This document shows, piece by piece, positions 34,987 through 47,600 of a DNA stretch of 64,000 bases; positions within the stretch are counted from its first letter, which is position 1, and each line of letters begins with the position of its first letter. Source of the DNA: Litoditis marina (Eukaryota; Nematoda; Chromadorea; Rhabditida; Rhabditidae). Under the pieces are notes generated by a model. It ran no database searches. It was not told the origin of the DNA and saw only the letters and a list, made by a program, of their open reading frames with translations. The DNA is taken from positions 14,278,457-14,342,456 of the forward strand of contig OZ038433.1 of assembly GCA_964036275.1 (NCBI GenBank), in the 5' to 3' direction. The translations under genes and the position numbers were made by a program.

Positions 34987-36378
34987 TGTGATCTCTCCCT
35001 ATTATCGGAACACTAACTCTCAAATTAACCCTCGCTGTCTCAGGGGTGAACACAGTTGAGTTTTGGTTTGATCTCTATCAAGATCATTGGAGAATTATGA
35101 CTCAGCTGAATACAACTACAAACACAGCAAAAAAGAGCAACATATCTAATCAAGTTGGATCTTTCGATCTCTTCGATCTCAACTACAATTTCCCGTACAC
35201 TAAAAGTTTCCCCGTTAAGGAATTTCCATTAGGCCCGTGCCAGTAATTCAACCTGTCACAATGGCGCATATTCACGTCTGTCTCTTTTCTTGTCTGATGC
35301 TCGTTTTACGGCATTTTTATTATCTTTGGTCGAAATGAGCGTGGTAATTACCCAGCTGAAACCTGTTTCATTACCATTTCCCTAACTATTTCCCTTTGAA
35401 ACTGTCTGGTCTTCTTTAGAAGGTGTAACAAAAGTCGTGAGAAATGATAGTTATCATAGGGCGGCAGAATTCTTAGAACGATTCACACTTTCTCTTTCAC
35501 CCACCAGACAAAATTTTCACCACATATGTTCTACAAAGTTTCGTTATTGAGTAAGTTCTCAATGCAAGTTCATCATCCATTGCGTTAACAGATGATGGTA
35601 CACTTTCGAAATGTTTGATTGCTTCATTGTGAACAACATTTTAACAAATTACTAATTACTCTAGATTTGGTCGAAAATGCTCGGTAGAATACTAGATGTA
35701 ACTATCCGGACTCTTTTTATTGAACAGAAGTCTTTTTCCATCCGATTACCCGAGTATTATCCTAAACATTAAGGTCACTAAGGTCACTAAGGTCATCTCC
35801 CAAAAAGTACAAAATACCCGGCGAAGGGTCGTTTTGGCGCCTCGGAATTGCGTTCCAAATGGGGAAGTTACGTGGGAAACGACCTGATCCCAATCCATTT
35901 GTTACTTTCGGATCTGATCCAATTAGGTTCATATTCCTCTGTCACTGTTTCTTCCTCTGAACAGATAGAAATATTACTCTCGAAAATCATGCCTGTTGAC
36001 CTAGTCTTCATTTCCTTTGATGTTCTTTATGTGAAAAACTTGAAACAATTATAGAGTGTTACCGACTAAACTTGTGAAGAATAGATACCAGACAATTTGG
36101 TTGTCCGTCAGTTTTCATGCTATTTCTACTTTTCTGATTGATCACTTCCAACTTTTTAGTGGTTGTTACTTTTTGTTTACCTGTCATGTATATCAAAAAT
36201 GCGATACAAGTGTAACATGCTGTTTTCGATGTAACAGTAGTCAATTGACAGCCCGTTTTTTGAACACTGAGTGATTTCTGGTGTAATTCAATCATGATAA
36301 ATATGTCTATCAATCTGTTCAGTTGTAATTCCAGTATTTTTGTTCGAGTTTTCAATATTTGTGTTAATTTCAGTTTCA

Positions 36379-39215
36379 ATGAGGTTATTAGTGCTGGCTC
36401 TTTCCATTCCACTAATAGTTTCTTGTCGCGGAATATCCAGGGTTCGTTTTAGTTAGAGAAAAGTTTATTCACAACTCCAAATCATTATTAGATGCTGATC
36501 GCAAATTGTAAGAGAACTCCAAGAATGTACAGCTAGAACAAAGAGTGAATCATTAACTGACCTGAGGTTTTATAAGATGCAAAGTCACGTGAAACAGTGA
36601 CACACATGTAAACATGTAGACACGTTCACATTACACGTTTTGACACTCTTTTCTGTTCTTACACTCTACTATAGAAGACATCAAACCGTTGTGGACAGCT
36701 TACCATCGATCTTTAATCAACACAACCTCTGACCTACTGACATTCAATCAACAATCGCTTGCCTACATTACTCCGTTGAATCAGCCCGTTGCTGTCTTTG
36801 TTGGGGAAATGAAGAATATAAACTTTACACTAGTGACTAGTATGAACCTATGGATGTTCACAGAATCGTAATTTTTGGACGATTTTGATAATTCAAGATT
36901 TCAGCATAAGATGTTCTCTCATTCCCGCCGTTGGGATTCGCCAATCGACGCAGTCATGTGCGAACCTCCCTCCTTCAATAGTCGACTGCCAACCCTCATA
37001 AGAGAGAGAGTCAACAGGATTTGGAGAGGGTACAGGAAGGGAGACTGTTGGATACAATTGGCTCAGACAAGGTGGGAGAGAGTTTCGTGGAGAAAAACTG
37101 AATCTAACGTCAATGAACGTAACTCCTAGAGTTTTTCGTTAACGTCGGAACTTTACTCTTAAACACAGACAGTGAAAACAGTTATTTTCCCTAGAAAAAT
37201 CTGTTTTTCGTTTTGTAAAGCATTTTGCAGCTCGTAAGGCAGACCAATTTTATACAATGTGTTTGCAGGAACCTACTCCTTCAACTCACTCCGAAGGAGA
37301 GAGAAATGTTTTCGCAGAAGAAAAAGGAATGCAAGGTATGAATCATTGTGTGATAGTGATGTCATATACTATTAGTCAATCGCAAAGTCACGCTAAAAAC
37401 GTCACAACTCAGAAACGTGCACTGAAAAAGTACACGATGCCTTATTAGAAATATAATTTCACGTAACTATTCGGATTTCTTTCAGTACACATCGTACACA
37501 GCATTACATTTGATCTACAGTTCTACAGTATCTTGCCGTCTCATGAGATTTCCTCATTACCGGGAAATGATATTATGCCCACATACACTATCTCACAGGT
37601 TTCCAAGAGATGTTGCAGGTTTTGGGGATATAACCACTTCGTCTACTAGTACTAATGCTAACTGAACATTCAAAATAGAAAGCACTGCAGTGATTTATTG
37701 ATAGTTTCTTCTGAGAAAATACTGATTTCAAAAAATTTGGGTCAACTGTACCTTGCAGATGCCAGCTATAGTGGACACCCTTCCATCGAGAGCTCAGAAG
37801 AGAATAAAAGCCATTTGGAAGGAGAGAGATCCCAAGGGGGACTGCTTCCAGCAGCAGAGAAAGACCAGGTACGGTGTTCGCTTTTTCTCGCTGTGTTTTT
37901 GGCTCGATCGCGCTGCTTTTCAGTCGTTAGTTCGTGTTTATTGAGATCGAACTACATAGATATTCGATCTCTCCCTAAAGATGAATAAACTGAGAATACT
38001 GAATACGGTAACTGATGACAAAAAGAAATCCAACTTTTCTTACAGATAACAAAATGTTGTTTTTCATCGTAGAATGAAGTGTTCTCCTGTGTTTTAATGT
38101 TCAAATGTCACCAGAGTTCCGAACTGACGCTGTCTTTGGAATAGTACGACTTTCCAATTCATCTGAATGTTTCAGGCTGATCCTCCTGAACCTGCCGGCC
38201 ACCCTCCGTTCCCTTCTGCATCCACCTGCTTTCCAATGCGCAGTTCCGCACTTTATTGACAGACTGGAATGGGAATTACAGGTTTGGGAACAAAGAACAT
38301 TGTGCTTGGGTGGGGGGTCATACTTCACTTTTCCTACAAAACCTTCTTCATTACTGGAAGTCCCCTATCTCGAAACAAGAGGAATTTTAACAAGTAACCA
38401 CTTCCTTGTCATGATATTTTCATTCTTGAGAATTACGGGTTCTCAACAGGGTGAGAGCGGAAACTTGTTCAGTTTGCTACGTGTTTATCCTGTTGTTCCA
38501 GTTTTTCGCTAACTCGCTTCTCTGATAATTATTCTTATAGAAATTCTACTGTTAAGAAATCGAGATTCGAAAAAAAAGTAATGTCATCAACCAATATTCG
38601 GGAGACAATGTTCAACAAGTACTTTAATGATTCTTCTACTCAGTTCATAAAAAAACTGTGAAAGTGTGAGGTATTTTAAAATTCGATTTCTAGGAGAAAC
38701 TTCGTCATATTTGGGACGGTTACAAGAAAGGAACACGTTGTGTGTCGGTAAGATTCAAGTTATTATTTTATCATACAACTTGACTCAATAAACTCAGAAC
38801 TTGGGTAGAAGCATTTGAATGAGCATCGAACCAGATTCATATTTCTGCTGATTATGTTATTTTTGTTCAAATGTGTACAATATGCTCCAGAAGCTGCAAA
38901 TGATCTTAGATTCAGTTTGGACCTCTAATTCTCGCGTATTCTTTTATGCTGAAAAGCTGATATTCCTTTTTTATCGTATGATCATCAAAATTTTCAGTCC
39001 CAGATACAAATCTATGTCATCAAACTGTGTACTGATCGAACTACAACTGTGATCAAACTACAAGATTCGTTTGTTTTCAGCAAGTCGACAAACAACTTCG
39101 TCTCCTCTCTGACCATGGAATCTCTCTGAGATCCTTCCAAATGCCGCCCCAAACAATGTTCCGGAGAGCGGAAATTTTCCGGAAACTTAAACGGTCCAGC
39201 CGAGCTAGAAAGTAG
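36379..39215 (+). CDS. Secreted protein of three Cys-containing repeats, novel family
   Basis: Seven exons: 36379-36441, 36905-37071, 37269-37335, 37759-37868, 38176-38281, 38694-38747, 39081-39215. All phases agree, giving 233 residues. The ATG follows GTTAATTTCAG, a probable spliced-leader acceptor. Residues 1-17 (MRLLVLALSIPLIVSCR) are a signal peptide. Three repeats of about 59 residues follow, each with a first Cys (40, 98, 157), an I-W pair (Trp 61, 119, 178), a Lys-Gly turn and a second Cys (69, 128, 187). Examples are RIWRGYRKGDCW, AIWKERDPKGDCF and HIWDGYKKGTRCV. The two Cys in each unit are 29-30 residues apart, suggesting one disulfide per unit. Repeats 1 and 2 carry a phase-2 intron at the same place (after the Thr of a T-R pair). 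The C-terminus is basic. No family is recognised. Secretion is well supported, function unknown. Confidence 0.8.
37365..37488 (-). repeat. 130-bp inverted-repeat element, copy 4
   Basis: Diverged copy in the third intron of the repeat-protein gene, from ATACTATTAGTCAATCGC to TTCTTTCAGTACA. Confidence 0.65.
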
Positions 39216-40475
39216 GCAAACCCGGCAAAGTATTCGACCCGATATTCTATATAGATGTCATGCATGAGCTTTCTTTCTGAGCAAACTTCTCTAGAAGTTG
39301 ACTTTTCAGTTAGTTTCGTTTTTTGTTCTTTTTGTTCAGTGTACTACAATGTAATTGAGCCAACACTGCCTTCAAAGCGAGTTATGAGACTGCTTCTCTT
39401 TGATTTGCTTTGTATTTAGTTTTCAGCAAAAAAAAATTATACAAATCTCTAATAATCTGTCTTTGAAACATATCGTCATACAACTTCACTTGATCACTAA
39501 TAATCGACACTTTTTTCTAGCTTTACGGGACTGCATTCGTAAACATTGTTGTACAAAAAATTGTATTGTAATAAACACTTGTAAAGAACTTTTTCGATAA
39601 AAATACGGAAACTGGCAAGTTTTACCATCGAATGAAAACACCGGACTGGGAAATATACAATCATACAAAAGTTTTATTCATCTACAAATGTTGAAATTAG
39701 AGATGTACCACAGGGTGCCATATTCATTACTGAAAATACATACTTTGTGAACTATTTCAATAACTGCATAATATAGAAAAAAATCGTTCAGAAAAAGGGG
39801 GTGAGAACAAAAACGTTATACCCCTATCGATTTTGAATCTGAGAGTTGGAGAAGACTATTAAATGAACTATTTGTTCGTCGTAGTAGTTATTTATAATAA
39901 TAATAATTATTTTAATTAATTTTAACTCTTTTCAACTCAAATAATCAAGTTACCATTTTCGTTCAATCCATTTCCACCTCATTTTCACTCGGGGGGTACG
40001 AGTATTCGCTGATCAGATCTGGAACAAAAATATAATTGAACCCAAGTCGCGAGTCATCAAAATAAGTTTCTGGTTTCCTGTATAGTTATACAAAACAACT
40101 CTTGTCTAGTAGTTTCTCACAAGACAGAATTTGGGTGAAATGGGGTGGGGGTTTGATAGTTCCTACTAGAAGTCATTTGAACAGTCACGTAAAGCTGGCA
40201 TTCTAATAAGGCATCGTGCACTTTGTCATTGCACGTTCCTGAGTTCTGCTGTGTTTACCATGCTTCACGAGACTGTGCAATTGACTAACAGAATACCTAC
40301 ACAACGAACGTTCCTCTATTCGGACCACGTCTCCGATAGCTGGGTAGCTGCTAGGAAATTAAGTTCAGAAGGTTTTCAGGGTAAATTTTCTCACTATAGA
40401 ATCGAATACACTGTTAACTTAAAGAATGGAGTCTGAATAAGCTCGACACACAGTTAGTTTATAATCATTTACTAA
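39216..40475. other. Intergenic, no gene seen
   Basis: AT-rich DNA between the 3' ends of two convergent genes. Contains a TAATAATAATTATTT-type stretch near 39890-39930 and one 130-bp element copy (40163-40293). Confidence 0.5.
40163..40293 (+). repeat. 130-bp inverted-repeat element, copy 5
   Basis: From TACTAGAAGTCATTTGAAC to AATTGACTAACAGA, same orientation as the 4218 copy. Confidence 0.7.
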
Positions 40476-40860
40476 TCATACAAACTGTCCACCTCCATTC
40501 CAATCACTGAGAGATACATTGGTCTCCGAGGGAGGGGATTCGTACCAAGAAACGTCTTCATTGACAACTGAAAATCAAATAAAAACACCATTCATAACAG
40601 TTTTTCTTGGTTCCATCAAAATGCTTTCGTGTGTGGAACATTTGAAAACATATACCAATCCACTTGAAAAGAAACAGTTACGAATAAGTTATTTCTGGAA
40701 AAGCCCAAATGTTGGAACAAAATTAATACCTTCATTGAAATCACCAACAGAAACATTGGTCTCCGAAGGCGGAGATTCGTACCATGACACGTCCTCAGCA
40801 GTGACTGAAATTGATTTTCATAGACAAGAATACTTCAAAACGGTAGAGGAGAGAGCTGAA

Positions 40861-40955
<95 letters not shown>

Positions 40956-42521
40956 AAAAGAGACAGAGCGAAAGGGGAAGAGAGAGACAGAGACGGAGAG
41001 AGAGAGAGAAAGAGACAGAGCGAAAGGGGAAAAGAGAGACAGAGACGGAGAGAGACAGGGAGTGAGAGAAAGAGAGCATTTGACCTACTCTCTACATCCG
41101 CCTCCGATGGGGCTTTTTCGTACCACGAGAAGTCGACGGCAGTAGACATAGGGGAGGCCGCGGCGACGATGTCGTCTGGAACAGAGAAATAGAAATGGAG
41201 ATCAGACTACAAACTACAACCAGTTCTACATATTCAGTGTGACAACGGTTACAATTTCTGTCATTACGAACAAAATGCGGTTTCGCGTGAGCCACAAATG
41301 AGTGGTACCGTATACAGGCCGTACAAATTTCATAACTGATGAGAGATCTCATGGGCTTTATCTCACAAACTTCTGGTGAGCTGACATTGATTTCTATGAC
41401 ACATCCTTGAGTCCTTGAGAGCTCACGATTCGCTCACGAGATATCTCATGAGATACTCATATGAACTTCACGTGCGATTGGATTGATTGGTACGCTGCCA
41501 GAGAAGCAGTAGGTCAAAATGGATGATATCCATCATGAACCACTCATCGACACATTATCGACAAAAGTTAATTAGTCAATTACATAATGGAACAAAACGC
41601 CTCAATTACGTTTTCCTTGAAACATACCTTCAACCTCGACGTTGCACTCGTCTGGCGGCAACGAGTAGATGGAGCCTTCGCAGACCGAAGAGACTGGAAA
41701 TGATGATATAGTTGTCACTTTACTAAACGCGTGCGTTCACTGTAGATCTCACTTTGTGCTGTGTAAGGATAAGAACCCATATATACAATTTGTCTGCAAC
41801 GTAACAATGGGCCTAGTTAGTGTAGTGGTTAGCGTCCGCGCCGTTATATGGAACTCAGGCAGAAGTTAGTAAATGAACAACATTCAGGTTGTTTTTAGCA
41901 AAAAAGCGGATGGAAAACCTATACTGTTTCTCAGAAGGTAACAGTTTCTCTGTAATCCGAAATTTAACTCAGTCTAAGGAGAACTTGATCTGAATCGAAC
42001 CTTCATCGGTGAGTTGATAGAGGGCGGTACGGATGTCATTCTCAGTCACTCCTACTGAAAACAAATGATATATTTCAAGTTAAAACACGGAGTTACTTGA
42101 AAATCCAACAAGAAAAACCATGTTTTGGCGACTACTTGACGAAATTCTGGCACTCGGCCTTATAAGGAAAACAGATGTTACTTGGCTACCTGACAGGAAA
42201 AAAGCTTTTAAATGTTACCAGTAAGGTTCCTAGCCTCACAGAAAACATTTCTTGAAAACACTCACAATGAGCAGCCATATTTGCCACATAATTTTCGTTT
42301 GTTCCAGCATCAAAAGCGATTTCGGCTGAAAATTGAATATTAGAACGAGAATACAGCAAACATGAAATCTTTGAAAAAACACTAAAAGGGAAATCTTTCA
42401 TCAAAGAATGGATAATCGTACCATAGAATGTGAGTAGAATCTGTCTGAAAGGCCGCAAAACAAGAAATAGAATAACAAACTGACTATCATGATGAGATGT
42501 GATTTGTTCGTAAGATTCCAT
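40476..42521 (-). CDS. Winged-helix-like protein with tandem SWYE exons
   Basis: Exons: 42481-42521, 42422-42444, 42266-42325, 42001-42054, 41628-41693, 41089-41175, 40745-40804, 40476-40567. Phases agree, giving 160 residues. Residues about 15-80 (ILLTFYAEIAF, YVANMAAHLGVTENDIRTAL, EGSIYSLPPDE) resemble the C-terminal winged helix of RPA32, with the helix-loop-IRTAL-EGSIY order. The tail has three copies of a 19-20-residue unit centred on DVSWYESPPSETNV (Trp 99, 118, 138), each on its own exon. The middle unit exon is phase 1-1 and can be skipped without a frame change. If the donor at 42001 is not used, translation ends at 41969 after IQIKFSLD, a possible short isoform. The start is the least certain part. 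The RPA32 relation is a resemblance only. Confidence 0.62.
40848..41075. repeat. GA microsatellite in the winged-helix gene
   Basis: About 230 bp of GAGAGA with duplicated GACAGAGCGAAAGGGGAA units, in the intron between the first and second SWYE exons. CU-rich on the transcript strand. Confidence 0.9.
41345..41500. repeat. Degenerate copy of foldback element Q
   Basis: Contains GAGATCTCATGGGC, GAGATATCTCATGAGATACTC and ends GGTACGCTGCC, matching the interiors and ends of the Q elements at 46469 and 48495 with many changes. Confidence 0.5.
41811..41860 (+). repeat. tRNA-like fragment
   Basis: GGGCCTAGTTAGTGTAGTGG followed by TTAGCG has a good A box, but no B box follows. Probably a truncated tRNA or SINE head in an intron. 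Confidence 0.35.
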
Positions 42522-42750
42522 GGTTCAGTGGTAGACCGTTGGCGGGGTAGACAGTAGAAGCAATGAATGTTTTCAGCAATTTTTCTGACGTCTGAAAACG
42601 GGTTTTTGCGTGGGAACTCGTGAAAACACGTGTACTAACGTGTTAAAAGAAAATTTCGCGTTAGAAGGAGCTGTGCATTATGAATAGAAGGTAAACAAAA
42701 CCGGTGAATCCGGAAAGAAATGTTGTAAAAACTCGGGTACATGAATTGTA

Positions 42751-42938
42751 GGGGGTGCCAAATGTATAGAAGTTTGGCTCTCGCCGGAATCGAACCTGCG
42801 AGCAGAAGATGGCTAGCTGCGCCCTAACCACTGCGCTAACTCACATCCGCCGAGGTTTCGAATCAAAGTCATGTATTCGTACACAGCTAAACTGAGATAT
42901 ACAGTACCCGCCAGCCTTTCCGTTGGCGACGACTTTAT
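42751..42938 (-). repeat. tRNA-derived SINE family S, copy 5
   Basis: Slightly diverged copy with minus-strand GCGCAGTGGTTAGGGCG and CAGGTTCGATTCCGGC boxes. Confidence 0.8.
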
Positions 42939-42967
42939 AGCATTCACTCTCTTCAAAGCAAGCCTTA

Positions 42968-43165
42968 TATAGTGAGTGCCAAATTTATAAATTTCTGTCT
43001 CTCGCCGGAATCGAACCTGCGAGCAAAAGACTCGTAGCAGGGCGCTAGCCACTGCGCTATTAGAGCACATAGCGGGCAAGCTTAGGAATCGAAGACATGT
43101 GTGCGTACACAGCGAAAAGTGAGATATACAGTACCCTTCCGCCTTTCCGTTGGCGACGACTATAC
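42968..43165 (-). repeat. tRNA-derived SINE family S, copy 6
   Basis: Near-consensus copy, 30 bases from copy 5 and in the same orientation, from TATAGTGAGTGCC to GGCGACGACTATAC. Confidence 0.85.
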
Positions 43166-44649
43166 GGTGTATGTTGCCAATTGGCGTTGTATTTGTAGTT
43201 TGATCCCATTGACTATAAAAGTTGCCAGAAATTGTGACATGTTTCGAAGTTTCGATTGATTGTTGTTGCTGAATTCAAAGTTTTGTGCGAAGTCGTTATA
43301 TTTCCCAAGGAAACAGTAATACGGAAAGTGGAAATGAATCACTAAAATGTATTTCAAACAGTATCAGAAGGGGTGGAGAGAAGGTGCAATTTCTCAAAAT
43401 GTTCCATTGTTATCAGTCTATAGTTCCGCTTTTGTTTTCTACTTTTACAGCAAAAGCGGCACTGTTGAGGAAAACAAGCGTATTGTTTACCATTTGAACA
43501 ACAATAACTTCGGCAGTAAGAAACTGTGGTTGCTATGAACATTAGTTGTTTGTCAACTCAATTTTTTTTTCACTAAACACCGTTTTCTGAAACAATTACA
43601 AACAATTTGAACTAAAAAAATTAAGTGAAACGCTGCAAAAAGCCTTTTTGAAATGAAAATTCCACTTGTTCTGCAAGTCATACCGTATCTAGCTTTTTTT
43701 TGTTAAATGTTAACAGCTTTGCAAAATGTACCGTGTTATCGAACCCTGGTGTAAACACATACTATTAAATTCAGATTTGCAAACTCCAAAGTGTTTTCAA
43801 TATTCAGAACGCAACTCAAAACATTTATGAAAAAACTCATGGTTTTTCGAAAAACCGTTATCAAAAAGTTATACTTTATACTGTAGAAGTCAAGGTAGAG
43901 ACTGCTAAATCAGTTATCTTTGTCACTTCCGGTGATCGAATTAACATACAGTCACGTGCAAAAACGCGTGAAGACTAACGACGTTTTCCATTGCACGTTT
44001 CTCACACTTGCATAATTTCTCACACTGGCACGTTGTTTCTGGTGTTTCACAGCTCATTCTTGAGAAACTTTCTTCAAATTTTACTATTCACATTCATAAC
44101 TCGACTTTTCTCCACATTTTAATCTACCCGACTTGCTCAGTACACATTCTACAACCGTTCTACTCTGTTTTGATAGAATTTCAGAAATAGTTGATAGTTT
44201 GAGTTTTCTAATGTGCATTCAGGTCTTAACTTGACTATCCGGTTCTGTTTTAACAGTTTCGTTTTCCGAAAGGACACCTCACGTGCTCACGTGTCTTCGT
44301 TTCATTTTCGCTTTTCTTTCGCTGGCTAGTGGCAGAGTCGGGCGGCTGCTACCAGCTTATTCTACTTCTAAGCTGTAAGTTCTCGATCTCCATTGATTTT
44401 GGGTATTTAAAGAGCATCTATTGTGATTTGTCTCGTGTTTTCTCTATCACACATTTTTTGATCACTTTTAAGATGTTGAATACCAGAACACCATGCATTT
44501 TCTTACTCTGAACCCAGGGAGTTCAGAGTAACTATGTTCATCTTGAGCCTTAAACTGTACGGTCAAAGCAGCCGTAAGATTGTATTAAATGTTTGTATTG
44601 TGACTTTATTGAAAAATAGTTGAAAATAAGAATTTAATTGGTTGCAGAA

Positions 44650-47600
44650 ATGTCGGTAGAGACGGATGGGAAACTGCCGGCACCTGGAGATGAATTGCGA
44701 GTTGAGGAGAAGAATTATCGATTGATGGAAGCTCTGGGGGACGGGGGATACGGTCAAGTATTTCTCGGATTGGACGGAGATAGGTGAGTAACATTTCAGC
44801 TTTAATTTCGATTCTCTCTTTCTCTCTTTCTTTTTCTCTCTGTTCTTCTCTCTCTCTGTCTCTCTCTCCCTCTATCTGTCTCGTTCACTCTCCCTATCTC
44901 AACGTGTTCGTCTCTCCTTCTCTCTCTCTTTCTCTATCTCTCACTCTCCTCTTCTTTATTTCTTCCTCTACCCTCTTCGTTTCCTAACTCGTTTAAAACC
45001 GCAGAGCGGCCCGACCATCATTTCATATAGGTAACAGTAAATGAAGCTGCCACCTCAAAACAAGTAAACAACTCTGCCCACGTGACTAAACCGCTTTCAA
45101 CCGGCTGAGTTGGCCGTTAGCCAACTTTCTCAGAAATCTCAATTTCTTCGAGAAATTTAAGAAAACTATCGAATTTGAGATAAGCATGCAAAAAGTGATA
45201 AGTTTTGCAGCGTTTTGTGTTTTTTGTCTAACTCCACGTCAAAATCTGACAAATTGTCGAATTTTAACATCAAAAAAGCTTGTAAAATTTTCAACCAATC
45301 TAATATAGTTCCCGTCTTTCCGACTCAGTTTGAAAATCTTACTTGAATGGTTTTCCAGGAAAGTAGCTGTGAAGACTGAAAAATGCAACAAGTCGATGCT
45401 CCACATTGAGGTCAACGTATTGAAATCGGCCAACATCCATCAATGTTCCCACTTTTGTCAACTTCTCGGATATGTAAGTTTCTCAATCAAATATTCTTCT
45501 CACAATCAAGCGAAGTACTGAACTTCAAAATAAGTACCTTCTATTTCCTCTTTGGATGTTTTTTGACATTATTTTCAGATAATACTGGTTGCTTGGTCTC
45601 GTGAAGCATGTTAAACACAGCAGAACTCAGAATCATGCTATGCCAAGATGCACTATTACTCATTAGAATGCTTACCTGACTATTAAATATTCATCTAGTA
45701 TACAGTAAATCCTGATATTTATCTTTCCGGCCCTATTCAAAATAAATATAATTTTCAGGGTGCGGTGAAACCAGACTACGTGTTTATAGTGATGACCCTT
45801 CTTCACAAGGATCTACACAAACTTCGGGCTGAGATGCCCGAACGGAAGTTCTCTTTTGCCACGGCAGTTCGTCTGGGACTACAGTCGCTTCAGGTGGGCA
45901 CAATGTTGGACTTACCTACCTTCTTGAGTTTCTTGCAAAAAGTGTTCAAAAAGTATCCAATTTATTGAAAGTTGAAGATGATTACCATCAATTCTCCAGT
46001 TTTCGTCTCACAAAATCACTTATAAGTTCACTGCGGAACTGGAATCAGAACTGTTCGATGTTCCTGGCTCGATTTTGTTCTCATTGTAGTTTGGTCCCTA
46101 TGAATTTCTATCGGAATTTGTGATGTGATGAGCATCAAACTACAGAACAATCTCATTCACACCACACAATAACACTGTTTGTGTTTCCAGGCTATCGAGG
46201 AGCTCCACAAGATTGGATTTTTGTCGCGAGACATCAAACCGGGAAATTTTGCCCCCGGCACCGCCCTCAACAAACAGTCAAAAACCATCTATCTGTACGA
46301 CTTTGGACTGGCCAGAAGATATCTCGACAAGGTATGTGAGAATAGAGAAAGACGATAGTCTTGGTCATTTATATGTGGCATTCACGTGATGTAGAAGTCC
46401 AGCAGCTCTTCTTCGGTTGAAAATGATCATTCAGGGTCGTTTAGCAAATTTCGCGGCTTACTGGATCTGGCGGCGTAGCAATCCCTCCAATCTCACGAGA
46501 AGTTCATATGCGTTTCTCACGAGATACCTCATGAGCTCCTCGTGAACTCTCAATGTTGTAGCATAGCAATCAATAGAATCTCATGAGAAGCTCACGCGAA
46601 TAGTTCATGAGGTATCTCATGAGATTTTTTAGGGTTTGCTACGCCGCCTGAAGTTGCATATCATGACCTAGTGATTTTGAGCCAGATAAAATCAAACGCG
46701 AACGAGAGGTTCACACGAGGAAACGATATAAGTCCACAAGTTCATATAATGCCATTCAGCATGTAATGAAACGATTTTGTGGACGAGACACTTTTTTGTT
46801 GGCAGTCATTTTTGGGAATAGCGGGGAGTTGACATAACTAGTTGATGTTTCCAGAACCAAAACGTGATTCCGTCGCGGAAGGAAATTGGTTGGAGAGGAA
46901 CCACCCGGTATGGCAGTCTCAACGCTCATCTCAGAACGGTTGGACACTTTTTTTGGTTTCAATACAAAAAAAAACATTTTTCCCCTCAACCTTCTGAACG
47001 TAATCTACTCAGCGTTTTTTTTGGGGTTCTCTGGGAATAGTTGGCAGGAATGCCGCAACGGAAACGTATTATGCTGAGTTTGTAGTTTGATCTAAGAGTT
47101 AGATCTGTTACTGGAAGACTCTGTAAGTGTTACGATTGGAGAGCTTTGATCAGTTCATGTTTTATAGTCATTTTTTTGTGATAAACAACCCAGTTCAGGA
47201 TCTGGGTCGTCGTGATGATCTGGAGAGTTGGCTGTACATGTTGGTGGAAATGACCCGCGGAACCCTGCCCTGGCGTCTGGTTACCGGTTGGTTACTTGTT
47301 CACTTGTTACCGGAAGCTTGGTGATATTTGAGTGCAATCCAGAGTACGTATGCTAGAAGATCCCGGCACCTTCATCCCATTCTGCGTCTCTCGCTCTGCC
47401 GCACTATTTCTCCCGGCGGGATAAAAGAGCAGATAAATAGCGTATGTTTGAGCAGACGCAGGATGGGAGAAAGATACCGGGATCTTCTAGCATACGCACT
47501 CTGAACTATCCATTGTCTGAGTAGTTTCAATACGAAAGTGTGCTTTGTCCGTTTCGAAATGATACAGTTTCATAAAAAAAAAAACAGAAAGTTCCAATTT

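Larger units (their letters stand above)
29757..36378. other. 6.6-kb intergenic region without recognised genes
   Basis: Upstream of lev-1 and upstream of the repeat-protein gene. It holds a CT microsatellite (30001-30074), part of a foldback repeat (32958-33030), a 470-bp TTAA-type element (33695-34165), a foldback P copy (34742-34900) and a short foldback (34920-34986). Open frames lack splice signals and coding-like GC rise. It may contain regulatory DNA for lev-1. Confidence 0.5.
42522..44649. other. Intergenic, two SINE copies
   Basis: Divergent region between the winged-helix gene and the kinase gene. Two SINE copies in tandem orientation occupy 42751-43165. The remainder is AT-rich with no supported exon. 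A GTTTGTAGTTTGATCC half-repeat follows at 43188. Confidence 0.5.
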
